From Sipunculus nudus (lineage: Eukaryota > Annelida > Sipuncula > Golfingiida > Sipunculidae), in contig CM049320.1 of assembly GCA_026874595.1 (NCBI GenBank), positions 14,924,488-14,988,487 on the forward strand: 64,000 bases of DNA. Direction: 5' to 3'. Below, one piece after another: positions 1 through 13,302 of the stretch. The notes below the pieces were generated by a model. The model saw only the letters and a program-made list of their open reading frames with translations, made no database searches and was not told the origin of the DNA. Positions within the stretch are counted from its first letter, which is position 1. Every line of letters starts with the position of its first letter. Position numbers and translations under genes: made by a program.

Positions 1-840
1 ATATTCTAGGACAAATATGAAATAAAAATCTATTAATATTCGAAATATAAGACGCAGACCGATTCACCTTTACGTATCCTACGCAAAATTCTGGAAAAGA
101 ATTGTCAGTGAAACGTGAAATACGTGCATGTCCCCGGCTAAAATTCGAGAACTGCTATAATTACACTTACCGGATTTATAGCGAACTGGATTGGGAGAGC
201 TGGCATATATATAAAAGACGACTTGGATGGCCCTTTTGCTGGCGTTTTCCTAGTGTATGCCGACATCGGTAACATTATTATATCAGTATAACTGGTTTAA
301 CGTATGGTTTTTATGAGATGTCTCGACAAAATCGTGCGGCAGGGACACCTCTTTGGTCACAGTCTTGACCCAAACAAACTATTGGATAAAACGGAATGGT
401 TTGAGGGTTAGCTCGTCAGGGCCTGTAAATCTTCATTGACACGTTTACCATAGAAATTCCTTATTTCACTTTGAGTGAGAGAGAGGGGGAGGGAGAGAGC
501 ATTCCCCTTGGTAAAACGTGGTTGGAAATTCTGACATTCAGCTAATAAATAATAAAAAAAAATGGTAAAAATGGTAAAAATAAGAAGCCCATTGATTTAT
601 TACTCGCCTATAAGGCTATATATATTGTGAACGCTTTTTTTGTATTTCCTCGCAAAATGCAAACTATTTACAATATTTTCTGAATATTAAACCCCAAGTG
701 TGGTACCGTAACAATATGTCTACTCTACCTGAGGACACATAACAGAGAACATAGAACACACTGCATTCTGTAAGGAATATACAGACAACTGTCTGCTTAT
801 CCTGTATTATTATTTGTTGTTGGAGGTAACCGCTTCCATG
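1..840. other. Unique AT-rich DNA, no gene seen
   Basis: No open frame of note, no tandem array and no copy of the repeat families found elsewhere in the window. A short purine-rich stretch (GAGAGAGAGGGGGAGGGAGAG) lies near 476-500. Nothing else can be supported. Confidence 0.6.
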
Positions 841-845
841 CTGTA

Positions 846-1290
846 ATGCTAGCTCAACTAACTGTGTAACATCAGAGGATTCGATTCAGGTTTCGGACAA
901 GGTGATAGGGCAGTAGCACACACGCTTCTTCTAATTTTGTTTCCTAGTTCAGAGCCGGGAGATCGTGATTTCTAATCTCAGCCGAAGTGGTTAGAATTTC
1001 AAGGTCGGTCCCCACCCAGGGTGAGCGCTCTTCAGGCTCAGTGGGAAGACCATTCCCAACGACCATGTTTTCCTCACACACTCGTTCGTCTTTCGAGGTT
1101 TCTCGGTGATGTGACCAAGCCATGGGGACGATTTCACAACACGGACCCGCAGGTGCAGTTGTCACTGGGCCTGGGTGACACCAGGATACAGAAATAATAT
1201 GATTGGAAGGAACATATTGCTGTACGATATTATGAAAGGTGATTAATAATAGTATATGCCGCGACGTGGCCTTAAAACTTACCAAATGAA
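846..1290. repeat. Possible tRNA-related SINE-like block
   Basis: This block is more GC-rich and complex than its surroundings. At its left end 'TAGCTCAACT' (about 850) resembles a tRNA box A, and 'GGATTCGATTC' (about 878) resembles a box B with one extra base. They sit about 25 nt apart, a little closer than in a normal tRNA. The body that follows includes 'GTGGGAAGACCATTCCCA' near 1040. A 118-codon frame on the minus strand (944-1300) has no recognisable domain. I infer an old SINE-like insertion, but see no A-rich tail, no target duplication and no second copy in the window. Confidence 0.25.
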
Positions 1291-1299
1291 AAACGAACA

Positions 1300-2015
1300 T
1301 GCATTATCAAAGATTCTCACCTAATTATTTTCAAAGTATAAAAAGAAAGAACAGATCTTCACACCCCTTGTATTTATCGGCTACGTATTGAAATACTTTT
1401 TTTTGTTTTTACATCCAGGTATCTATAAAGATAGCACACAAATTGCAGCAGCAAAATGAGATCACTTCATGTGTGATTTTCCCCGTTTTATACTAAAATT
1501 GATATTGTAACCAGAATTCTCGACTTCAAAGAGAAATGAATTCTATCACATTTTCCACTTGATCATGTAGAAAACCAGTTATTTCACCTAGTTTCAGGAC
1601 AAAGTAAACACTAAAGAACTAAGGCACAGCAGTTTGATGCCCGAAGTGGCCAATTTGATTACCTTAGTTCTCTTTGAATAACCTTCCTCCGATAAGCGAT
1701 ATCACGGAAACTTCTCACACACAAAGCATTGGTAATTGACTGGAAAAAAGATGGAATAATTGGCCTCTGGTTCAAGGGGCTCTTTTAACTGTCCTTTATA
1801 ATGCAAATCTATTATTTTCATTACATTTTCTGAAGGCGAAACTATTGTAATGAAATCTAGTTTTTATTTCACGCCTTAGGTGCATTTTATCAAGCTTCAA
1901 CTACCAAATTGTAAACGTGAATTTTTGCCACTGGGTGTGAAATCTCATCTGTGGGATTTCTCTAGAAGTTCGGGTTCCAGACTGAGAAGTAGTATTTTGG
2001 AATTAGTGTAAAGAC
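1300..2015. other. Unique AT-rich DNA, no gene seen
   Basis: Only short frames and short A/T runs are present. I see no repeat copy or structured element. Confidence 0.6.
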
Positions 2016-2019
2016 TTCA

Positions 2020-2610
2020 GTTCACCCCTCCTGTCAGATTACCCCGCAACGTACAGTTTACCACTCACTGATTTAACTAAATGATGTATTCTTATGTTTT
2101 TAAATGATGATATATTATCACGTAAACTCACTGATACGATGTATAAAAGCTTGAATCAATCTATGAGGAACATCATTTGGATATATTATTTCAATAAACC
2201 TTGTGAAAGATAAAAAATAAAGCTTGTGCAGAGAATCTATGAAAATATAACGGTTGCAAAATGATCATTATATTGTAAATTATACTTATATCGACTTATT
2301 CATTTCAACAAACCGCATGGCACATCATATGCAAACATAAGATATACAAAGATTTATAAATTTTAGAAATCCTGAGAAAGAAATTTAAATGATTTCAAGT
2401 GAATAAACATAATGAAACAACTGTTGTGAAGAAATACGTTGACGCCATTAGGGGTAAATCTGAAATTTACGTTTCCGATGGGGGGGGGGGGGGGGGGTTG
2501 ACGTTCCCGATAGGGATGGGGTTGGGCTGGGGGGGGGGGGGGGGGCTGGCAATCTGATATCGAGTTCAGATTACCCCCGATGACCTGATGTGGGGGTTAT
2601 TGTAAATCAC
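2020..2610. repeat. Foldback-type interspersed repeat, copy 1
   Basis: An AT-rich core is bounded by inverted copies of one motif: 'TGTCAGATTACCCCGC' at about 2032-2047 and 'AGGGGTAAATCTGAAAT' at about 2450-2466. Further inverted units follow at the right (TCAGATTACCCCCGATG near 2567). The core is homologous to 27840-28150: both contain 'TTTCAATAAA', 'GTGAAAGAT', a shared ATTATATTG stretch, and 'CATGCAAACATAAG' or 'ATGCAAACATAAG' in the same order. Copy 1 carries about 70 bp not present in copy 2. Two long G-tracts (2480-2497 and 2529-2545) interrupt the right end. There is no coding potential. The layout fits a non-autonomous foldback or MITE-like element, but no target duplication was found. 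Confidence 0.6.
2480..2545 (+). repeat. Paired poly-G tracts (18 G and 17 G)
   Basis: G18 at 2480-2497 and G17 at 2529-2545 are separated by a 31-nt spacer that itself contains GGG and GGGG runs. They lie inside the right end of foldback copy 1. Such runs on one strand can form G-quadruplexes. They are also a place where assembly length errors are likely. Confidence 0.8.
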
Positions 2611-2614
2611 TATA

Positions 2615-5380
2615 ATGGATTTATATAGAGAAATAATTTTCCTTTACCAAGCTTCCAATGAATGGGTACAAAACAGTTCGTTAGATATGAATTTATTATA
2701 TTTTACACTTCAGTTTATTAGTACGGAGGTCAACTATAGGTACAGGTGCCAAACTGATGTAGTCCCTTCTTCAGCAAAATTAAAAAAAAAATTAACACAC
2801 GCGACAATTGGTCATTTTGTCTTAAATATTTAGGTTCAATTGTCCTGTAAACTGGTATATTCCTCCTTAAACATTAAAGAATTGTGTTTTTTTTTCTTTT
2901 TTTTTGTGACACAGTGTTGTGGCTATACCAAAATTATATAGATCACTAACATCAATAACTATAAATCTTTGAATTTTCAATCCAGTTTATTATTATTTTA
3001 TTTTGTTATTTATACATAAGTATAACATGGCAGCTGATCCTAGGTTAGACATTTTGTCAAATGCTACTGTGACTGTGAAAAGATGTAACCCGTCTGTCAT
3101 ATAAAATGTCAAAATAAAGTCTGAATCATTCATCATTTCCTTTCATTTTCTCTTTCTTTTTACCTTTCTTTATTTTCCTCTTTCATCCAAATTCTATTCC
3201 GACCAGCCCATGTGTATAATTCTATACTTTTCATAACATTTTCATTCATGCAAAAAGTTCATGAGGTAAATCAAGAACACCTGAAATAAATCTTCCTTCC
3301 CTGCTGGTATTATGTCGAACATTCCAGTTATTGGAAATATGTAACAAAGTGTGGACAGTTACATTAAGTTGTGTACATAACCATCTGTGAATATGCCACG
3401 TAGATAATTAGCGTATCAGGTACTTTATGAAAAACAGTTAATGCTATCTTTATTCAGTTCTTTTTTTTAGTACGGCTGATGGGCGTGCCATTGATTAAGG
3501 TATAACGAATGCTAATGACTGTCAAATGTAATTATATAGTGAGAAGAAATGAGAATTAGAACTCAATTAACTAAATTTGCAATAACTGAGAAAATCGGAC
3601 ACCTATTTATGAAGCTAATTTATTGCATTATAGTGAAATGCCTGCTCTTTAAAGAAGAGTTTTTTCCGAACTTTGTGAAAAAATAAGCCAAAGAGTTATC
3701 GCCGAAGGAAAGGCTATGCAATGGTCAGACTTCCTCTATTACGCACAATTTTAGACCCACAAGCGGGCAGTAACAAGGTCGAGATCGTAAGAGTTTGCAG
3801 TGAGAGGCAAGGAGATGCATCACTTTACAGGGCTGTGTCCTTTGGTAAATGCTGACCTAGGTTTTCACTGAAAAGACTGAAGATCAAAAGCCATGACTCG
3901 CTGTCGGTGTGTTCTTCTGATAGAAAAGATGTTTGGGCAATTGGCCTCTTGATATCAAATGCCAGTCCCTTGAAAATATTGAAGCCTCCACGATTATTCC
4001 GCGAGTTAAATTCTTTGATGTTTTATTTTCGAGGCAGACTAAAATATCATTTATTTTTCTTTCAAACTTGTGCTAGAAAACTGAACACATGTTCATATAG
4101 ACCAGAAGAAATCAAATTGTGTCTTTGATCTCATTAAGGTTTCTTATTTTTACAGAGTGTGATTTTTTAGCGATTAAATTCGAGAAGAAACTTTATATTA
4201 AGTAACCGTTATCCCACCCGGTTTAACTCCGTCACTGGAGCCTCGCCTGAAGAAGAAATATCATTTTTTATATATCTGAGTTACGTAAAGTTTTTGTTGT
4301 CAGTGACTCGAACATATCTCTAATTTTATACTCATTTTGTAAACGTTCTCGTATGCTTAACCAGAGTACTCCGGTTCAGTTTATAGGTGACATTTTACCT
4401 GTATTAAGTAAGGTTACAAAACATCAGACTATTAAGCTGTCGTATTAGTAAACACTTGGAATTCGCAAACCTCCGCAAACATTATCAATACCTACAAAAA
4501 ATCGAAGAACAACGTTAACAACGCAAGGCTATCATAATTTGGATATAGTACAAAGCCATCATTCGTAATCACCAAACACGGAATATTTCAAGGATTCTGA
4601 TAAAAAATAGTATGTGCTTAGTGGTTCATCCAGAAATTCGAGAACTCAGGGATGGGGGAGGGTAGGAAATATATAATCTAGTATAGGGAAATGTGTGTCA
4701 CGATTTACAAAACCATGCATGCATCACAGGTCAGCTCATGCCGCCGAATAAAAGCGACTTCAAATATATTTCGCCTGAGAATGCAAGAGGGTTATTACAT
4801 TTTCCCAGTCTAGAGGTCAACACTGAATATCTGCTCCTGTCAGAGTAAATGACGAAGCTCTTTGCCTACGCCGGGATAAAAAAAATATCCTAAGCTAATG
4901 GTAGAAATATTTTAAAACAGAAGCATGCTCTAGTGATCAAGATCACCTCCAAATTTTTTACACTTTGTTCCTCGTTTATAATTGTAACCTTCCGTAAAAG
5001 TTGTTTTACATCAATTTAGTAGTTTTTGAGTTGGTTACAGGGAAACAAACCAACGTCGGCAGAACAAACATGCTGAGTAAACTACAAGATTTACAGTGTA
5101 TATCAAAACCAGTGCGCAGGATACAGGACAGCAGTATGAGGCGAATTAAAAGTAGTTTTATTTTATTTTTATTTTTCCAAATGTACAGAATATATTGAAA
5201 ATATAAAATTAGAAAATATATTAAGCACTGTCATTTTTAAAGTATCAATATGAATTTTGGCTCAAATTCATATGAGTCGTTTTGGGTCCAAGCCGACGTC
5301 ATACGTCTTGTCAGCTGTAAGGAAAATTGCCAAAGGAATATATAGAGCCATTTGTTTTTTGGGAGGCATCGGTCTAAAGC
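2615..5380. other. Unique AT-rich DNA with scattered short frames
   Basis: Frames of 60-75 codons (2615-2833, 3907-4128, 5001-5198) have low complexity, no domain and no nearby splice pattern that I would trust. No repeat family member or structured element was recognised. Confidence 0.5.
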
Positions 5381-5424
5381 CTGTTAAATAATCAATAAGT
5401 CGTAAAAGCATACTGCAGAACACC

Positions 5425-5441
5425 GAGCATGGCCCATGCTC
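5425..5441. repeat. 17-nt perfect inverted repeat
   Basis: GAGCATGG-C-CCATGCTC is an 8-bp stem with a 1-nt centre. It lies in a somewhat GC-richer stretch (5400-5600) that holds a 68-codon minus-strand frame with no recognisable product. Confidence 0.6.
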
Positions 5442-5680
5442 TCAGGGACAAGGCTAAAACAAGGATAGGAGTTCGGGTGTTCCGCCGACTTGACACTTCC
5501 GCCGGACCTGTTGGGCTTTAACAAAAAACTGATGGCTGCTGTCCCGTAATGCGGTGATCCTTCAGGCAGGGAGTAATTTGTAAACGTCACTGTCGGGGGT
5601 CGGACGTAGATTCAGCTAAGGCATGTTCTCAGCCACACCATGCTTCTTCCCATAATCAAGTCTAACAACTGTGTCAACAC

Positions 5681-5757
5681 TATCCGAGTCCATGCTAGTA
5701 TAAGTCCAAGTACACCTCCAAGCACTTGAGGTTATAGTATCCAAGGTGACTCCAAGC
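5681..5757 (+). repeat. Degenerate AGTCC-type repeat fragment
   Basis: 'TATCCGAGTCC', 'AAGTCCAAG', 'CCTCCAAGCAC' and 'GACTCCAAGC' occur in series. The same words and the same start (ATATCCGAGTCC) appear in the longer array at 60938-61072, so this is probably a decayed second copy of that repeat. Confidence 0.45.
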
Positions 5758-5789
5758 TTGAGTATTTTTTGGGACTGAGTGTATTAAAA

Positions 5790-8700
5790 CAATTATCTAC
5801 ATAAGCGGTAACTTTTTGTGTGTATTTCAAAATCATAAAAGGCCCTAACCATATTGCATCAGAAGGTATACAAATCAGCTTGAATGGCGGTGAAAAAAGG
5901 GCGCACCCAGGGACGAACTGACCGTACTGGCTCTGACAGAACTATGACAATCTGGGACAAGCCATGAACATTTCAAAACTTTTTGATAGTCTGCTATCAT
6001 TTTAGACTTATCCGGATCAGCTCCGAACCAGGAATTTCGGTCCGTCAGGTCCGCAAACAGAGGAGACCTCTGTGCACATATTTGCCAGTTATTTCATCTC
6101 TCTATGTGTGTTCTCCAAATGACAGATAACTCAGTAAGCTTATACCTAGGTACCTGTGATAAGTTCCTTTGACCTATGTCTGACCTACATCGTAATGTAA
6201 TATCTCTAACATTTCCCAGTATTTGAAAATGGATCCACTAACGTCTAGACTACCTGGTTTCCATAATACATTCCTATAAATAAATAGGGGGCATCGGAAA
6301 CCTGCAGCTGAATACATGTAATAGTGAGCTGTTTCCGTGCATCACGGATCATGTTTCAGCAGGCTCGCACTTAATACAGAAAATGAGTCGAATGGCTGTC
6401 GAAGATATGACGTCACACACTGCTGTCGCGACAAAACAATGTAACTTCAAATGGTCCGTTTAGTTAAACATGAACATTTGATAACTGGTGAAACATAATT
6501 GATAAAAATCCATAGCATATTTTATCTTAATAGAGCTTAATTGAGCCATCTGGTGAGTAAATTTAGAACTAGCTGGTGATTTCAAAATCACTCGCTAAAA
6601 ACTCGCCCCCTCCCCTTCATATCTTGGTAGTGCACAGCACAAAGAATCTACAGACTCTATAGTAGGATAGTATAAAATATATAAAATATGGCAAGTAAGA
6701 TCTTAACATGGTATCTGTAACAATTAAAATAACCTAAAGGCCATTTTTCTTGGCTTAAAGCCAAAAATCCAATATCTAAAACAATCCAAAAGTTTGTAAA
6801 ATTTATTTTACATCCGATCCAGATAAGTATTTGTTATTTTAAACTCGATTCTTTCTCATCTTAATTTTCTATTGATATTTTTAACATTCCATTCTTAAAA
6901 CACGTGCTATATAAGCATCTTTTAAGGGCAAGACAATATTACTGGGCTAATATTAAACTACATGGCAATTAATACGTCAAAACCTTTTAAGTGTTTCTCT
7001 TTCCCAGGAAAATGAAATTTTTACACCCTTAATCTATAAAAGATTGAATATTTTAGTTTTTAATAAGACTAACACAGGGTATAATGCCCCCTTTACCTTG
7101 TTCAGATGGATATAATGATGTGTAAATGGTATGTTAATGACTATAAGAAATCATTTGATCAAACTTATCCGTGCACAGTCCAGGACAAGAAAAAGCTCCA
7201 ACACGCATCAGTTATATGACAATACAACTTTTAATATGTATACAGTATTTTTACCTCATATTGTCCTACATGAGAAAGTATCGATTCGTTTCTTCTTGCA
7301 AGAACTTAGGGTCCTTAAGCTCAGATTTTGTCGTATATAAGTTTGATGGTCTTCAAACATGAATGTCATTTCCGTCTAGACGTTAAGGACATAGCCATGG
7401 TAAATCACCAAACCCATATGTATTACCCATATTACTGTATGGTTTTCTTTCTTCTTGTGATATTATTAATACTCAATGGTAAACAGTACCAAGACAGGTA
7501 TCACAGTCGCTGCTTCAGCATCTCATTTGACGTCATTCTATTTCTGTGGGACCAGTTTCCATAGCAATAAGGGAATCTGGCAATAACCTATCCTTAGGAA
7601 AATGGAGACAGTTTGCTTCCTTTCAGTTGTAAAGTTTAGTAAGCAGTATCTCGTCAAGTCACCTCCAAGTCTATTTCCTGTGCCTATTTTAAAGCAGGCT
7701 TCTATTTAGCTTTTCCTTTTACGTGCACCACGTTTATTTCTATTATTAATTAAACAGCTGCCCTGAATACTTATCTAGTCAGAAACAGTATTCATTACAT
7801 TTGTAATTGTTGCCTGCGGAGTTATCCCTAAGAAATGGGCATTCCCGTGGCAGATCATTACGTTGAGACTCCCTACGTTTATAACAGGGGAACACAGACA
7901 TAAAAAAAATGTTGTTTTTTTTCAGTCCTCAGCGTCCCGCTGTAGGACAGACTACTAGAACAAGAAGAAAATCGTATAAAAACGGATACAGTTACTAGAA
8001 AAAAATCTGTATATATTTGTTTATAACCCTTCGTTAGAATCTTGACATAAAGGTCGTGTGTATAAAAGCAACCCCTGAGAAGTGTGTGTCCTAGTTTACC
8101 AACTTGATGGTTACAGCACAGGTACGTTCTGCCCGCCAGATCAAAGAAACTTTCAAACAAAAACATTTTGGCAATACCTCCAAAAATTTAAAGGATTGTT
8201 CTGGAGGATTTATTCGAAACGTTTTAAACTATCTGTATCTTAACTCATTTCAGAATTGTTTTAGGAAAAATCTTTTACAGAAAAAACAACTGAACAAATG
8301 ATGAACCAACCGGTTAACCAACCAATAAACACAAACGATTAACACTTCTTGGCGGTGGAATATCCATAACATTTTTTTAAAGGAGAAGTATACTGGACAT
8401 CACTGACTGCTTATGAAATACGGGAAATAAGCGATGAACCTTTAATTTGATGGTATATGTTGCATCATCCTGTAAATTGCTTGTATAAACGTGGTGCGAG
8501 GTAAGATTCAAACAAAATTCGTAAGTAAATGTGTAACTTGGCGAAGAAAATCTGTCTTATATTCTCTTTTTAAATAAAACGATGGCATAATGCTTGTATT
8601 CTATCTTATGTTTTACCTCTGACAATGTCAAAAAAATAATTAATATTAATTATTTGCATTCCAAGCCGTAATTTATTGCCAATCAGGCAATGCTCAATTC

Positions 8701-9820
8701 TTTCAAATTGTGTTTGACCTAAAATATATATTTTCTCTTTTTTTGTGAAAACATTTTTTTTATATCTTTTTTCTCATCGACTTCATTTAAATGGAAGACC
8801 TTTTTCCTGAATTCGATTATTTTACATTTTTTTTTCTGATCCAATCACCTGGATTGGCAGATTCAATGCCTTCAATCTCGGACTTCAGAATTCGGCAGTG
8901 GTGGTAGCCATGCTGATGCGGGTTCCACTTAGTGTTTGCTGAAAGGAACTACAGCAAGGGAACACCTTGGGGAAGTTTAATAAAAGCCCGATCCAAAAAA
9001 ATAAATGATGTCCTCCAAAAAATATTTATTCGGTAGCCACTTTAACGTGAACCTTTCCTAAAGCAGTCATGGCGGTGTGACACCCGTTGCTTCCCGGCCA
9101 TGTAACCAAGTTTCACTTTTCCTCAGGGTTTGCTGGCTGTCTTGCCGAAGAACCCCTGTCACTTTCCAACCACCGTGAATGCCATGGTTTGGACACAATC
9201 GGTCCTTTTTGTATAACCTAGTTTTGCTGGTCCTGCAGAAGGAGTCCGAGAAAATGTCATACGTGGATCGTTTTTATGAGTAGATGCATTTACTTAAAAA
9301 GCTCGGAGTACCGCCATGGAGCTAAAGCTGGCAATGTGGCCTCTAAATTGACAAAAAACATGCAAACATGTCAGTCAGAATCGTTCATACAGCCAGCAAC
9401 TTAAAAAATGTCTGTAACCAGGCACAGGTGTAAATTTAGCGATATTCTTCATAAATGGAGTCTTTTTTTTCCCTGATTCTGACAGCTCGAGACGTAGAAT
9501 AACCAACAACGAAAGAACGACACCGTCCAAGGAAATTGTTTCTAATCTCTGAATTATACCAAGTTAACATCTCATCTGTTTAGACGAATGGTGTTTATCG
9601 ATTCTTTACACTTTACCGTATTTCACATCTAACATTATTGTCATTATGGATTGTGACGTCACGGTACAAAATTTCCAGCTGGAAGCACTGCATTCATATA
9701 GGCAGGATAAAAAGGCCATCTCAAGAAAATCATTTTTTTTTTCACTATTGAACTCGAAAGAAGTTTTTATGTTGTCTTTGAAACATATCGACTTTTAACG
9801 TAACTCGCACAGTCAGTTGA
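5790..9820. other. Unique DNA, no gene supported
   Basis: Overlapping short frames at 7131-7564 and 7879-8301 run in competing registers and look random. Perfect TGACGTCA octamers occur at 6408-6415, 7528-7535 and 9654-9661. The stretch 8880-9260 is more GC-balanced than its surroundings but has no readable gene or repeat signature. Confidence 0.5.
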
Positions 9821-9824
9821 CCGT

Positions 9825-9875
9825 CTAGACTGGCCCCATCTATGCAATGGTTAAAACTTAATTCCACTCACTATC
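9825..9875 (+). repeat. Short dispersed motif 'CTAGACTGGCCCAGTCGATG', copy 1
   Basis: 'CTAGACTGGCCCCATCTATG' is followed by 'CAATGGTTAAAA' and 'TTAATTCCACTCAC'. The same order of words recurs at 45196-45245 and 62327-62373. The word TGGCCCAGTCG in the other copies resembles a tRNA box A, but no box B follows, so it is left as an unnamed interspersed repeat fragment. Confidence 0.5.
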
Positions 9876-9879
9876 AGAG

Positions 9880-11155
9880 TAATCAAACTTACTCCTGCGG
9901 AGTCGCAACGCTTAGAAGAGGTACTACCAACTTGCGGCATGTGGCATTTTGTCACCAAAAGTAAATATTATAGCCCTGACAGGACTATAAACCATCCTGC
10001 TGCTCCGTTTTAACAATTATTATAAACTCCGCTAGTAACCGTATATGTATGCATTTTGTTTTCATGAACATTTGGTACTAGATACCGAGTTTATATTAAT
10101 TCCTGGTCAATTGGCTGAACAACGTATTGCTCGAATGAAATGCCGACCTTTCATTGAATCCGCAAATTAGATGTATAAAAAATATGGGAAACACGTTCAT
10201 GACGACGTGTTGGTGGCGTAATACTCAATGGTGGTGTCCTTTATATTCGATTTTTTAAAGCAATGCTGTACAGGCATTTACCATTATTTTATGTTGTTTG
10301 ATCGACTCCTGGTAGTCGCCCCTGGCCTCTTAACAGTTACATAAGTAGGGAAGTATAGCCTTCTACCGGTTACATAACTAGGTTTTGCGGAGGACCTATG
10401 CCCTGCTTGTACATGCTTTATTCTCCTCATTCTTAAATGACATCTTTTTATCATTAATATGATAATAATTAAACTAAAAATATATATACTTTTCATAGAA
10501 CCGCATGCCATCCTGTCTGCCGTCGTGACGCCATTATTATCTCGTAGACGCGTCTCGGACAATCGCAGTAGAAATGAAATATTCGCGGGCAGTTCTCAAA
10601 ATTAAAGTTTCAAAAGTTAATACTTTTACTTCATTTTATATTACCTTCCACAACCTAACCCGGGGATATTCTTATGAATTCGAAGTCAAATGTTATTTGT
10701 TAAAAAAATGAATCCATACTAGGTCCGGTATAGAGAATGACACTTAGGTTAAACTGTTGAATGGTACTGACGCAAAAAAAAAAAAAAACACGGAAGATTT
10801 CCTTAATAGACTTGATTCACCTGGTTTCGTCTTTCCCTTTGTGACCACACTGTAATACATTAACATCTATACAGTAACTATTGGTGGACAGCTGAAGTCT
10901 GGAAAAAGCAATGCCATTTATCTTCTTTTTCTCGATTTTCTTCATAATATGACATATAAAAGTTCATTATGAAGGATGACAAAGGCTGAAGAATTCTAGG
11001 AAACATTCCTTTGTGAGATTCTTTTTTTAAAAAGACACACTATTCGCAATGTCTCACGGAAAATCACATAAAAATCCATATCACAATACAAAATTGACGG
11101 AGCCTTGAAATCGGGGTCAATTGCCGTCTAACCACGAAGACAACCGCTCTCCCGT
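9880..11155. other. Unique AT-rich DNA
   Basis: A 92-codon minus-strand frame (10284-10562) has no recognisable product. Two similar words (GTTACATAAGTAGG and GTTACATAACTAGG) lie about 30 nt apart near 10335-10385. A15 is at 10774-10788. Nothing else is supported. Confidence 0.5.
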
Positions 11156-11159
11156 ATAG

Positions 11160-11214
11160 TATGTATATACATATAATATATATATATATATATATAAACA
11201 TATACATTTATATA

Positions 11215-11245
<31 letters not shown>

Positions 11246-11247
11246 GA
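11160..11247. repeat. Interrupted (TA)n microsatellite
   Basis: About 88 bp of TA/CA dinucleotides with a few interruptions (AACA, CATTTA, CATA). Confidence 0.9.
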
Positions 11248-11249
11248 TA

Positions 11250-12850
11250 TAAACCAAAACTCATATAAATCATACCAATTTCAAATAAGTACAACGTTTA
11301 TTATAACAGATATAAAAAAATAAATATTAACTAGTTACCTTTCAAACATCCAATTCACCTTGAATCCGTGAATCTCCGTCACCTTTAGTGACTTCACATT
11401 CTGACAGCCTTGCTATATCCGACATATATGGGGGCATTACATGAAGTGTCGGATTATCAAGTCACAACTGTATTTATTTAACTTCGGTATTTTTGCCTTT
11501 AACTGCTAAGATATATTTCTTTTTAATCGATATTCTACTGAAAAAATAATTCTCCATTTGGAGAGAACTATTGTTATTTTGCTTTCCATTGAGGATTCAA
11601 AATCAAAATATCTTGATTTTTCATGCTCTTTTCCATGGCCACATTTACCCGTCGCGTTAATTCCAATGTCCCCAACGGTCAATACCGTCATCTCTCGGAA
11701 GGCTGTGAAATCAGTTTAAAGGGGGAAAATGTCTGGACGGTTTCCTGTTTCGTGATAATATCCTATTCCTAATTTCACTTTATGCAGAACACATACATGT
11801 TGTTTAATATCACGGTTTCTATCGCAAATACATTGTTATTTTTTAATGTCTAAAAGAGTGTTTTTTTTAATGCTTAGATATGCACGAGCCAGAAAGACAC
11901 GGAAGACCACATTTACTGGCATGGTCCGCAATATAAATTATTATTCTTTTATATTTACATATTTTTTAATTGTATCAGATTCCTGCCCTTCATGAAAATT
12001 GTGGCTTTACAGTACATTCAATATCTTATAAACAAGGATCTGGCAGTTGTACTTCTTTTTAACAACTATTTTGCCGAACGTATAAACAAGAAAATATGCA
12101 ATGGGCACTGGATACGCATAAAGGAATGATTTGATCCGTCAGTTTCGGTGTTCTGGCACTATAAAGAACGGCCACATATGATTACATATATACTTGAGCT
12201 ATTCAATTCAGTCGCCTTGTTCAGTATTCATGAATAGCATGCAGTAGTTCAACAAAGCAAGGTGTCTGCAGGCATCGCTGCCAGGGGCTTGCTTATGGGA
12301 TACCGGTCAATTTTCCTACTAAATGAACACTTACTCATTGATGGAAAGTGAATTTTATATGTATTAAATGTTAAATATTAAATGTATAACGGATTACTGA
12401 TAAAATGGGGGCTGCAGTGCTTCAATAGGGCAAAATCGTATGTATTTATAAAACGTCTTATTCTATAGTTCTGTTATGGTTAACACAGTCACACATTTTG
12501 GTGGCTAATTCCATACCTTTTATACTAGAGCCAGTAAACTTTTGTCTCCCGTAATTTATAATGTTCTAAAGAACCAAACAGGGGGAGTTCAGCATCAGCT
12601 GGTTTATGTTTATTGATGTATTTTTTTCTTCCTTAGAAGTCTGCTTCTTATAGCCTGTGTAATGGTTAAGTTACATACCTTTAGAAGTCCACTGTATCTT
12701 GCAGGTCATATGATGTAAAGACAAGAAATTCGTCAACCAATGAATCACAGATCATTCAGGAATTAACCAATTAGAATAGCGCAGGATATCTGATAACGGT
12801 CTTCTTAAACAGTGTTCCTGGAAATATAAAGGTTATTTTAAGTATAGATG
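11250..12850. other. Unique AT-rich DNA
   Basis: A 61-codon minus frame (11506-11691) is the only frame of note and shows no domain. No repeat family was recognised. Confidence 0.5.
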
Positions 12851-12854
12851 GTAA

Positions 12855-12857
<3 letters not shown>

Positions 12858-12894
<37 letters not shown>
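12858..12894. repeat. (TA)n microsatellite
   Basis: 37 bp of uninterrupted TA, ending 10 bp before the target duplication of the hAT-type element. Confidence 0.9.
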
Positions 12895-12896
<2 letters not shown>

Positions 12897-12912
12897 TAAG
12901 TATGCTAACAAC

Positions 12913-13302
12913 CAGGGGCGTCAATATAGGGGGGATGGGGGGTATATATACCCCCCCACTTTTTGGCAAGGGGGGATGGCCAATGTAATCATTTCAGAAA
13001 ATTATATTATAATATTGCAAATGAACTATATTAATAAATAGAATTAAAGACTTTGGATCCATTTACTAAAACATGTTGTATCTAAATCTTTTTTTGAATT
13101 GCAAAATAACTTATTTTCTATTAAAATATAATTATTTGAAATATGATTAAGTATATATATATATTCATATATATATATATATATATATATATAGTTGAAT
13201 ATGTCACTCGGAGACGCTGAAAAAGGGATATGTGTGTGTGTGTATATAATTATACAAAGTCACCCCCCCCCCCCCACCCTGGAAGAAAAATTGACGCCAC
13301 TG
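12913..13302. mobile_element. Non-autonomous hAT-type MITE with 8-bp TSD
   Basis: The element starts CAGGGGCGTCAATATAGG and ends (read inward on the other strand) CAGTGGCGTCAATTTTTC. These are inverted ends matching at 12 of the first 13 bases. It is flanked on both sides by the identical octamer CTAACAAC (12905-12912 and 13303-13310), the target duplication length of hAT transposons. CAG...CTG termini with the 'CAGnGGCG' start are common in animal hAT elements (family knowledge). The 390-bp interior is AT-rich, holds two microsatellites and G/C runs near both ends, and has no transposase frame, so the element would depend on a transposase supplied elsewhere. The exact TSD suggests a fairly recent insertion. 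Confidence 0.85.
13152..13275. repeat. (TA)n, (TG)n and poly-C inside the hAT MITE
   Basis: (TA)n at 13152-13193, (TG)n running into TATATA at 13230-13248, and C13 at 13263-13275. All lie within the MITE interior and may have grown after insertion. Confidence 0.85.

Noticed and set aside
944-1300. 118-codon minus frame as a gene
   Set aside because: No domain and no splice context; it sits in a SINE-like block with tRNA-like words at one end.
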